Of a stretch of DNA of 64,000 bases, positions 56,795 through 64,000 are shown piece after piece. Source of the stretch: Pontibacter silvestris (GTDB lineage: Bacteria > Bacteroidota > Bacteroidia > Cytophagales > Hymenobacteraceae); contig NZ_JAJJWI010000015.1 of assembly GCF_020907275.1 (NCBI RefSeq), forward strand, positions 62,001 to 126,000, given 5' to 3'. The stretch's first letter is position 1. Every line of letters begins with the position of its first letter. The notes beneath the pieces were generated by a model. It was not told where the DNA came from. It saw only the letters and a list, made by a program, of their open reading frames with translations, and ran no database searches. Made by a program: the position numbers and the translations under genes.

Positions 56795-58111
56795 ATGAAG
56801 AAGTTTATAACAACACTAAAGAACATTTGGACAATAGATGATCTGAGAGTACGTATTTTAAATACTCTTGGCTTCATTGCTATATTTAGACTAGGTTCTT
56901 ATGTTGTTCTTCCAGGTGTTGATCCTAACCAATTAGTATCTAATACAGGTGGAATATTTGGATTATTAGATACTTTCTTAGGTGGAGCATTTAGTAATGC
57001 CTCCATCTTTGCGTTAGGTATAATGCCTTACATATCTGCTTCAATCGTATTACAGCTATTAACTATAGCCGTTCCTTATTTTCAAAAAATGCAGAAGGAG
57101 GGTGAGTCTGGTCGAAAAAAGATCAACCAAATCACCCGCGTTCTAACTATAGTAATTACACTTGCGCAAGCTGTGGGGTTTGTTGCTACTATTAATGCCG
57201 AAGCAATCGCTATAAATTCTACATTATTCACTATCACTTCAATGATTGTACTTACATCTGGTACTATCTTTTGTATGTGGTTAGGTGAAAAAATCACAGA
57301 TAAAGGCATAGGCAATGGTATATCAATGCTTATCATGATAGGTATTGTATCCAGGTTCCCTGGTGCTATTATCGCTGAGTTTGCTTCTAAGCAATTAAAT
57401 GGAGCTCTCTTATTCATATTTGAACTTGCGGTTCTATTCTTTGTTGTAATGTCTGTTGTAATGCTTACACAGGCAATCAGAAGAATTCCTGTTCAGTATG
57501 CTAAACAAGTAGGTGGTAGTTCTTTGTATAGTGGGCAGAGGCAGTTCATTCCCTTGAAAGTTAATGCTGCTGGTGTAATGCCAATTATTTTTGCTCAGTC
57601 ATTAATGTTTTTGCCTTCTATGATAGCTTCTATATGGGCAGATTCAAGTGAGACAGCTAATTATATTGGTTCTACATTCTCTGATTTTACTTCATGGCAG
57701 TATAATCTGGTTTTTGGTTTAATGATTTTAATTTTCACTTATTTCTATACTGCAATAAGTGTTAATCCAAATCAGATAGCTGATGATTTAAAGAGAAGTG
57801 GAGGTTTCATTCCTGGTGTTAAGCCTGGTAGAGCTACCTCTGAATATATTGATCTAATTTTAACAAGAATAACTCTTCCAGGTGCTATTTATTTAGCTTT
57901 GGTGGCTATTTTCCCATCATTAGCTATGCTACTTGGTGTAACCAGACAGTTCTCACAGTTTTTTGGAGGTACTTCTTTGATCATTATGGTTGGTGTTGTA
58001 CTTGATACCTTACAACAGGTAGAGAGCTATTTATTAATGAGACATTACGATGGTATGATGAAGTCTGGTAAACTTAGAGGCAGGACTGAAAATATAGCCA
58101 TGGTATCTTAA
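56795..58111 (+). CDS. secY: Preprotein translocase subunit SecY
   Basis: 438 residues with ten predicted membrane helices. LGIMPYISASIVLQLL near residue 70 and the cytoplasmic GESGRKKINQ loop are typical, as is NPNQIADDLKRSGGFIPGVKPG near residue 325. It forms the protein-conducting channel with SecE (encoded at 32667) and SecG. It is located in the ribosomal unit, as in most bacteria; map follows after 3 bases. Confidence 0.98.
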   Translation: MKKFITTLKNIWTIDDLRVRILNTLGFIAIFRLGSYVVLPGVDPNQLVSNTGGIFGLLDTFLGGAFSNASIFALGIMPYISASIVLQLLTIAVPYFQKMQKEGESGRKKINQITRVLTIVITLAQAVGFVATINAEAIAINSTLFTITSMIVLTSGTIFCMWLGEKITDKGIGNGISMLIMIGIVSRFPGAIIAEFASKQLNGALLFIFELAVLFFVVMSVVMLTQAIRRIPVQYAKQVGGSSLYSGQRQFIPLKVNAAGVMPIIFAQSLMFLPSMIASIWADSSETANYIGSTFSDFTSWQYNLVFGLMILIFTYFYTAISVNPNQIADDLKRSGGFIPGVKPGRATSEYIDLILTRITLPGAIYLALVAIFPSLAMLLGVTRQFSQFFGGTSLIIMVGVVLDTLQQVESYLLMRHYDGMMKSGKLRGRTENIAMVS

Positions 58112-58114
58112 TTA

Positions 58115-58888
58115 ATGATATTCTACAAAACAGAAGAAGAAATTGAGCTGATTCGCCAGAGTGCTTTGATATTAGGCAAAGCACATGGCGAAATAGCCCG
58201 TCTTATACGGCCAGGTATTTCTACAGCAGAATTAGACAAAGTTGCCGAGGAATTTATCAGAGATAATGGAGGTGTTCCTTCATTCAAAAACTATAATGGT
58301 TTTCCTTATAGTTTATGTATTTCTGTTAACTCTACCGTAGTACATGGTTTCCCTAGCAATTATACTTTACAGGACGGTGATATTATTTCTGTCGACGGTG
58401 GAGTATTATATAAAGGCTTCCATAGTGATTCAGCTTATACTCATGCTATTGGTAATGTTTCTGATGATGTACAAAAGCTTTTAACAGTTACTAAAGAGGC
58501 TTTGTACAAAGGCATTGAAAAAGCAGTTGTTGGTGCCCGTATGGGTGATGTCAGTTATGCAGTACAAAGTTATGCTGAAGGTTTTGGGTTTAGTGTTGTA
58601 CGGGAATTAGTTGGACATGGTGTAGGAATGAACTTACATGAGTCTCCTGAGGTTCCTAACTATGGAAAGAGGGGACAGGGTGTAAAACTTCAGAATGGTT
58701 TAGTTATTGCTATAGAGCCCATGATCAATTTAGGCACAAAGAATATTGTGCAGGAAGATGATGGCTGGACGATAAGAACTAGAGATAATAAACCTTCTGC
58801 GCATTTTGAACATACAGTTGTTGTACGTCAGAATGAAGCGGAAATTTTAACTACATTTGATTATATAGAACAAGCTAAGCAACAATAA
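58115..58888 (+). CDS. map: Methionine aminopeptidase, type I
   Basis: 257 residues. It removes the initiator Met from new proteins. The five metal ligands are visible: Asp in SVDGG and Asp in HSDSAYTH, His in GHGVGMNLHE, Glu in AIEPM, and Glu in HFEHTVVV. There is no N-terminal SH3 linker, so it is the short bacterial form. Its stop codon directly abuts infA. Confidence 0.98.
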   Translation: MIFYKTEEEIELIRQSALILGKAHGEIARLIRPGISTAELDKVAEEFIRDNGGVPSFKNYNGFPYSLCISVNSTVVHGFPSNYTLQDGDIISVDGGVLYKGFHSDSAYTHAIGNVSDDVQKLLTVTKEALYKGIEKAVVGARMGDVSYAVQSYAEGFGFSVVRELVGHGVGMNLHESPEVPNYGKRGQGVKLQNGLVIAIEPMINLGTKNIVQEDDGWTIRTRDNKPSAHFEHTVVVRQNEAEILTTFDYIEQAKQQ

Positions 58889-59107
58889 ATGGCAAAACAG
58901 TCCTCTATTGAACAAGACGGAACTATCATCGAAGCACTATCTAATGCAATGTTCCGGGTAGAGCTTGAAAATGGGCATCAGCTGGTCGCTCATATTTCCG
59001 GAAAGATGAGAATGAATTATATCAAAATCTTACCTGGAGATAGAGTAAAGTTAGAAATGTCTCCCTATGATCTGACTAAAGGAAGAATTGTTTATCGATA
59101 TAAATAA
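58889..59107 (+). CDS. infA: Translation initiation factor IF-1
   Basis: 72 residues, the usual length. The S1-type OB fold shows [23 protein letters not shown] and [23 protein letters not shown]. It occupies the ribosomal A site during initiation. It starts right after the map stop and precedes rpmJ by 5 bases. Confidence 0.99.
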   Translation: MAKQSSIEQDGTIIEALSNAMFRVELENGHQLVAHISGKMRMNYIKILPGDRVKLEMSPYDLTKGRIVYRYK

Positions 59108-59112
59108 ATACA

Positions 59113-59229
59113 ATGAAAGTTAAAGCATCAGTAAAAAAAAGAAGTGCTGATTGTAAAGTGATCCGACGTAAAGGAAAGCTTTATGTTATCAACAAGAAAA
59201 ATCCAAGATATAAACAAAGACAAGGTTAA
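59113..59229 (+). CDS. rpmJ: Ribosomal protein L36 (zinc-ligand-poor form)
   Basis: 38 residues, starting [11 protein letters not shown] and ending NPRYKQRQG, with the expected place between infA and rpsM. Of the four zinc ligands of the classic C-plus form (Cys, Cys, Cys, His) only one Cys (residue 14) remains; the others are Ser, Asn and Tyr, so zinc binding is unlikely. The gene is easily missed because of its length. Confidence 0.97.
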   Translation: MKVKASVKKRSADCKVIRRKGKLYVINKKNPRYKQRQG

Positions 59230-59239
59230 TTAATTAAGT

Positions 59240-59617
59240 ATGGCTAGAATAGCAGGAGTTGATATTCCGGATAACAAAAGAGGTGAGATAGCATTGACTT
59301 ATATTTTCGGCATTGGCCGAAAACTTTCTCAATCTATTCTTACAAAAGCCGGGGTGGATCTTGACAAAAAAGTGAAAGACTGGACTGAAGATGAGGCCGG
59401 TGAGATCAGAAATATTATTGCGTCTGATATTAAGACAGAAGGTGTTTTAAGATCAGAAGTGCAGTTGCACATCAAGCGCCTGATGGATATTGGTAGTTAC
59501 CGTGGTTTGAGACATAGAAAAGGTTTGCCTGTTCGCGGACAGCGCACCAAAAATAACTCTCGCACCAGAAAAGGTAAGCGTAAGACTGTTGCAAACAAGA
59601 AGAAAGCTTCTAAATAA
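59240..59617 (+). CDS. rpsM: Ribosomal protein S13
   Basis: 125 residues. [25 protein letters not shown] at the start and [25 protein letters not shown] near the end are diagnostic (quoted in parts). It forms head bridges with 23S rRNA and L5. rpsK follows after a 9-base gap. Confidence 0.99.
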   Translation: MARIAGVDIPDNKRGEIALTYIFGIGRKLSQSILTKAGVDLDKKVKDWTEDEAGEIRNIIASDIKTEGVLRSEVQLHIKRLMDIGSYRGLRHRKGLPVRGQRTKNNSRTRKGKRKTVANKKKASK

Positions 59618-59626
59618 TATTTGATC

Positions 59627-60019
59627 ATGGCTCAGAAAAGAAAAGATAAAGCTAAGAAGCGTGTAGTAGTTGTTGAATCAACTGGCCAAGTACACATTAA
59701 AGCTTCTTTCAATAATATCATTATCTCAATAACCAACAATGCAGGACAAGTAATCTCTTGGGCTTCTGCTGGTAAAATGGGTTTTAAAGGTTCTAAAAAG
59801 AACACTCCTTACGCTGCACAAATGGCAGCTTCAGATTGCGCTAAAGTCGCTCACGATTTAGGTATGCGTAAAGCTGAAGTATTTGTTAAAGGCCCTGGTG
59901 CAGGTAGAGAGTCCGCCATCCGTACTGTTCAGAATTCAGGAATTGAAGTAACAACTATTAAAGACGTTACACCTCTTCCTCACAACGGATGTCGTCCTCC
60001 TAAACGCAGAAGAGTTTAA
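59627..60019 (+). CDS. rpsK: Ribosomal protein S11
   Basis: 130 residues from ATG 59627; a TTG two codons upstream is not preferred. [19 protein letters not shown] and [17 protein letters not shown] at the C-terminus identify it. S11 lies on the platform by the E site. Confidence 0.98.
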   Translation: MAQKRKDKAKKRVVVVESTGQVHIKASFNNIIISITNNAGQVISWASAGKMGFKGSKKNTPYAAQMAASDCAKVAHDLGMRKAEVFVKGPGAGRESAIRTVQNSGIEVTTIKDVTPLPHNGCRPPKRRRV

Positions 60020-60047
60020 TTATCTTATTTCGATTGAATAATTAATT

Positions 60048-60653
60048 ATGGCAAGATATACTGGTCCTAAAAGCAAGATCTCAAGAAAATTTAACGAAGA
60101 GATTTTTGGCCCAAGCAAAGCATTAAAAAAGAAAAGCTATCCTCCAGGGATGCACGGCCGTGGTCGCCGTAAAAAGCAATCTGAATATGCTGTTCAGTTA
60201 GCTGAAAAACAAAAAGCAAAATATATCTATGGTGTTTTAGAAAAGCAGTTTGCTAATCTATTTGAGAAAGCCCATAGAAAAGGTGGTATCACAGGTGAAA
60301 ATCTATTGGTTTTACTTGAGTCTAGATTAGACAATACAGTTTACCGTTTAGGTATTGCTCCAACAAGAAGAGCTGCCCGTCAGTTGGTATTGCACAAACA
60401 CATAACGGTTAACGGAGAAGTTGTAAATATTCCATCTTACAGCCTTAAAATTGGTGATGCTGTAGCTGTTAGAGAAAAATCTAAATCTCTTGAGGCTATT
60501 ACTACAAGCTTAACTGTACGTAATGCACGTGCGTTTAGCTGGTTAGAGTGGGATGCCGCAGAGATGGTTGGCAAATTTGTGTCTGCGCCGCAGCGTGACC
60601 AAATTCCTGAGAAAATTCAGGAACAGCTAATCGTTGAGCTTTACTCTAAGTAA
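60048..60653 (+). CDS. rpsD: Ribosomal protein S4
   Basis: 201 residues. [20 protein letters not shown] at the N-terminus, and the S4 RNA-binding domain from about residue 90 ([34 protein letters not shown], in parts). It lacks the zinc Cys cluster. S4 starts 30S assembly. rpoA follows after 37 bases. Confidence 0.99.
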   Translation: MARYTGPKSKISRKFNEEIFGPSKALKKKSYPPGMHGRGRRKKQSEYAVQLAEKQKAKYIYGVLEKQFANLFEKAHRKGGITGENLLVLLESRLDNTVYRLGIAPTRRAARQLVLHKHITVNGEVVNIPSYSLKIGDAVAVREKSKSLEAITTSLTVRNARAFSWLEWDAAEMVGKFVSAPQRDQIPEKIQEQLIVELYSK

Positions 60654-60690
60654 TCAGCTTAATCAATTTTTAACCTTTAACACTGCAAGT

Positions 60691-61680
60691 ATGTCAATAT
60701 TAGCATTTCAAATGCCAGAAAAAGTTGTAATGGAAAAAGCCGACGACTTTCATGGTTTATTTGAATTCAAGCCGCTTGAAAAAGGTTACGGTGTAACCAT
60801 CGGTAATGCTCTGCGAAGAATTCTGCTATCTTCATTAGAAGGTTTTGCAATTACTAGCATTCGCATACCTGGTGTACTGCATGAATTTTCGTCTGTTGAA
60901 GGCGTTGTTGAGGATGTTTCTGACATTATCCTTAACTTGAAGATGGTTCGCTTTAAGAAAATTAGCGAAGTAATTGACGACAAAATTACAGTTACCATCG
61001 GTGGTCAAGATACTTTTACTGCTGGCGATATAAGCAAGTTTTCTACAAGCTTTGAGGTATTAAACCCTGACCTTGTAATTTGCCACCTTGACAATAGTAT
61101 TACCTTCGAGATCGAACTTACTATTCAGAAAGGACGCGGCTATGTTCCTGCTGAAGAAAATAAGAATGGTGATCAAGTGTTTGGTCTTATCGCTATTGAT
61201 GCTATTTTCACACCAATTAAAAACGTTAAGTTTAGTGTTGAAAATACCCGTGTAGAACAGAAAACTGACTATGAGAAGCTTGTGCTTGACTTACAGACAG
61301 ATGGTTCTATTCACCCGGAAGATGCATTAAAAGGAGCTGCAAATATCCTGATCCAGCATTTCATGCTGTTCTCAGACAACACCATGACTTTTGAAACTGC
61401 TAAACCTGAAGAAGAAGAGGCAGTAGATGAAGAAATGCTTCATATGCGCAAAGTTCTGAAGACTTCTCTTCAGGATATGGACTTATCAGTTAGAGCTTAC
61501 AACTGTTTGAAGGCTGCCGATATTAAAACCCTTGGTGACCTTGTGCAGCTTGATATTTCTGATATGATGAAGTTTAGAAACTTTGGTAAGAAGTCATTAA
61601 CTGAATTAGAAAATCTGGTACAGGAGAAAGGCTTGACTTTCGGAATGGACCTTTCTAAGTACAAGTTAGAAGAAGATTAA
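60691..61680 (+). CDS. rpoA: RNA polymerase subunit alpha
   Basis: 329 residues from [11 protein letters not shown]; an upstream in-frame TTG at 60634 overlaps rpsD and is rejected. The N-terminal dimerisation domain has [20 protein letters not shown] near residue 30. The C-terminal domain (about 255-329) has [14 protein letters not shown] and [16 protein letters not shown] for DNA and activator contact. It is followed by rplQ after 73 bases. Confidence 0.98.
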   Translation: MSILAFQMPEKVVMEKADDFHGLFEFKPLEKGYGVTIGNALRRILLSSLEGFAITSIRIPGVLHEFSSVEGVVEDVSDIILNLKMVRFKKISEVIDDKITVTIGGQDTFTAGDISKFSTSFEVLNPDLVICHLDNSITFEIELTIQKGRGYVPAEENKNGDQVFGLIAIDAIFTPIKNVKFSVENTRVEQKTDYEKLVLDLQTDGSIHPEDALKGAANILIQHFMLFSDNTMTFETAKPEEEEAVDEEMLHMRKVLKTSLQDMDLSVRAYNCLKAADIKTLGDLVQLDISDMMKFRNFGKKSLTELENLVQEKGLTFGMDLSKYKLEED

Positions 61681-61753
61681 TAATCTACGGCATAATTCCC
61701 GATCCCTTAAATAACAGGTTGATCGACGGTATGCACGTGCACAATTTATAATA

Positions 61754-62284
61754 ATGAGACACGGTAAAAAAATAAATCACTTAGGAAGAACTGCTTCGCA
61801 TCGTAAGGCTATGTTGTCAAATATGGCAGCTTCTCTTATCCTGCACAAGCGAGTTTCTACTACAGTTGCTAAGGCAAAGGCTCTTCGCAAATATGTTGAA
61901 CCTTTATTAACTAAAGCAAAAAACGACACGACACACTCTAGACGTACCGTTTTTGCTTACCTGCAAGACAAAGAGTCTGTTAAAGAACTTTTTGATCAAG
62001 TTGCTGGTAAAATTGCTAATAGACCAGGAGGTTATACTCGTATTCTTAAAACCGGCTACAGAATCGGTGATAACGCAGAAATGTGTGTTATTGAGCTTGT
62101 AGACTACAACGAGGATATGCAATCATCTGCTGGTACTGCAGCAACTGGTACTAAGAGAACTCGTCGTCGTGGTGGTAAGAAGTCTTCTGATGAAGCTACA
62201 GCTAGCGCTGCCCCTGCAGCCGAAGTTCCTGCTAATACAGAATCTTCTGATGACGCTCAAACTGAAACTAAAGATGCTGAATAA
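61754..62284 (+). CDS. rplQ: Ribosomal protein L17 with extended tail
   Basis: 176 residues, about 50 longer than the E. coli protein. The core [21 protein letters not shown] and GRIxD-like [25 protein letters not shown] block are normal. The last 50 residues are a basic patch ([11 protein letters not shown]) then an Ala/Ser/Asp/Glu-rich tail, a common Bacteroidota extension and probably disordered. It is the last gene of the ribosomal run; a terminator follows. Confidence 0.98.
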   Translation: MRHGKKINHLGRTASHRKAMLSNMAASLILHKRVSTTVAKAKALRKYVEPLLTKAKNDTTHSRRTVFAYLQDKESVKELFDQVAGKIANRPGGYTRILKTGYRIGDNAEMCVIELVDYNEDMQSSAGTAATGTKRTRRRGGKKSSDEATASAAPAAEVPANTESSDDAQTETKDAE

Positions 62285-62304
62285 GCTCTTTTGTTAAATA
62301 TTTC

Positions 62305-62337
62305 AAAGGGACACGGCATAAGTCGTGTCCCTTTTTT
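62305..62337 (+). terminator. Terminator of the rpsH-rplQ unit
   Basis: A perfect 11-bp stem AAAGGGACACG/CGTGTCCCTTT (62305-62315 with 62324-62334), 8-base loop, then TTT. It begins 20 bases after the rplQ stop. Confidence 0.88.
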
Positions 62338-62344
62338 ATTTTTG
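62337..62344 (+). promoter_or_regulatory. -7-like element before carA
   Basis: TATTTTTG matches TAnnTTTG 15 bases upstream of the carA ATG; it begins within the T-run of the preceding terminator. No -33 TTG is found, and the leader would be very short. Confidence 0.4.
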
Positions 62345-62359
62345 TGATAAATCTCTCTC

Positions 62360-63466
62360 ATGAAAAAGCAAATAACTACAGAAGCGATTCTTCTTTTAGA
62401 AGATGGCACAATTTATAGAGGTCAAAGCCTGGGGCTGATTGGTACATCTGGTGGCGAGTTATGTTTCAATACTGGCATGACTGGTTATCAGGAAATCTTT
62501 ACTGATCCCTCTTATTTTGGACAGATAGTTATTACAACAGTATCTCATGTTGGTAATTATGGTGTTCAGCAGGAAGAAGTTGAATCTGACAAAGTGCAGA
62601 TCAAGGGCCTTGTATGTAAAGAGTTCTCACAACACTTTTCGAGGAAAACAGCAGAGGGTTCTTTGCAGGAATACTTTGAAAAAGCAGGTATTGTAGGTAT
62701 CTGTGAGATAGATACAAGATCTTTGGTGCGATACATTCGTGACAAAGGTGCTATGAATGCAGTTATTTCTTCTGAAGTTACTGATGTAGAAGTGCTGAAG
62801 CAAAAGTTGGCTGAGGTACCTAGCATGAAAGGCCTTGAATTATCTTCACAAGTAAGTACCAGAGAGACTTATTCATTAAATAACGGAGAGGCAAAATATA
62901 GAGTAGCTGTACTGGACCTGGGAATCAAGAAGAATATTATTAATAACTTAGTGTCCAGAGGGTGCGAGGTTAGAGTATACCCTTATAATACTTCTTTTGA
63001 AGAGATGGAGGAATGGAACCCAGATGGATATTTTATTTCAAATGGCCCAGGTGATCCTGCAGCTACAACAGATGCTGTAAATAGTGTTAGAAAGATGCTT
63101 GAAAAACAGAAGCCACTTTTTGGAATTTGTTTAGGGCATCAGGTTTTGGCGGAAGCCAACGGAATTTCTACGTATAAGATGCATAACGGGCACAGAGGCT
63201 TGAATCATCCTGTAAAGAACCTGTTTACTGGGCGTAGCGAAATAACCAGCCAGAACCACGGCTTTGTGGTAGATGAGGAGCAAATCAGAAATCACCCTGA
63301 GGTAGAGGTTACACATATTAACCTTAACGACAATACTATTGAAGGTATGCGTATGAAGTCTAAGCCAGCTTTCTCTGTTCAGTATCACCCGGAGTCTTCA
63401 CCTGGCCCACATGATTCGACTTACCTTTTCGACGAATTTGTCGCTTTATTAGAACAATCAAAGTAA
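62360..63466 (+). CDS. carA: Carbamoyl-phosphate synthase small subunit
   Basis: 368 residues. It supplies ammonia from glutamine to the large subunit (CarB, not in the window) for arginine and pyrimidine synthesis. The N-terminal domain has GMTGYQEIFTDPSYFGQI near residue 40. The class I glutamine amidotransferase domain (about 180-368) has the nucleophile Cys in GICLGHQVLA near residue 256 and the His/Glu pair in YHPESSPGPHDS. It is followed by eno after 20 bases. Confidence 0.98.
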   Translation: MKKQITTEAILLLEDGTIYRGQSLGLIGTSGGELCFNTGMTGYQEIFTDPSYFGQIVITTVSHVGNYGVQQEEVESDKVQIKGLVCKEFSQHFSRKTAEGSLQEYFEKAGIVGICEIDTRSLVRYIRDKGAMNAVISSEVTDVEVLKQKLAEVPSMKGLELSSQVSTRETYSLNNGEAKYRVAVLDLGIKKNIINNLVSRGCEVRVYPYNTSFEEMEEWNPDGYFISNGPGDPAATTDAVNSVRKMLEKQKPLFGICLGHQVLAEANGISTYKMHNGHRGLNHPVKNLFTGRSEITSQNHGFVVDEEQIRNHPEVEVTHINLNDNTIEGMRMKSKPAFSVQYHPESSPGPHDSTYLFDEFVALLEQSK

Positions 63467-63474
63467 AACCATAG

Positions 63475-64000
<526 letters not shown>

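Overview
The window looks like chromosomal DNA of a Bacteroidota, most likely of the order Cytophagales (a Pontibacter or Hymenobacteraceae type is my guess; not proven). The reasons are: promoters of the TAnnTTTG / TTG type; few Shine-Dalgarno sequences; type IX secretion (T9SS) sorting tails; a DUF3467 gene just after rpoC; the tRNA-Tyr/Gly/Thr-tuf-tRNA-Trp-secE-nusG order; and a lone biotin carboxyl carrier subunit.

Region 1 (1-9.0 kb, all + strand) is a plant-hemicellulose degradation cluster: a 5'-truncated GH27 alpha-galactosidase, a sialate-O-acetylesterase-type carbohydrate esterase, a GH5 (subfamily 7-like) beta-mannanase, a T9SS-secreted GH74 xyloglucanase and a GH9 endoglucanase lipoprotein. 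The first three fit stepwise breakdown of acetylated galacto(gluco)mannan; the last two fit xyloglucan or beta-1,4-glucan. No SusC/SusD pair is inside the window.

Region 2 (9.1-24 kb) is accessory. It holds three tiny, very hydrophilic, low-complexity proteins on the minus strand, a THUMP-like methyltransferase, a 29-residue predicted lipoprotein, ahcY, two glycosyltransferases, a hexapeptide-repeat acyltransferase, a 1104-residue T9SS protein with two sets of seven FG-GAP/VCBS repeats, and a two-component pair made of a giant propeller sensor kinase and a LytTR response regulator.

Region 3 (23.8-30.7 kb) carries an ECF sigma factor and its zinc-type anti-sigma factor ahead of gmk and nadD, then frr, pyrH and a biotin carboxyl carrier protein on the other strand, then an M1 aminopeptidase lipoprotein. 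A perfect 78-bp palindrome separates the convergent nadD and frr.

Region 4 (30.7-64 kb) is the translation/transcription supercluster: four tRNAs, tuf, secE, nusG, rplKAJL, rpoBC, DUF3467, rpsL-rpsG-fusA-rpsJ, rplC through rpsN, rpsH through rplQ (with secY, map, infA and rpoA), then carA and a 3'-truncated eno. It is broken into transcription units by visible promoters and hairpins: before tRNA-Tyr, before tRNA-Trp/secE, before rpsL, between rpsJ and rplC, and between rpsN and rpsH. rpoB uses a TTG start. rpmD and rpmJ are short and easily missed. I found no insertion sequence, CRISPR array, prophage, rRNA operon or origin.
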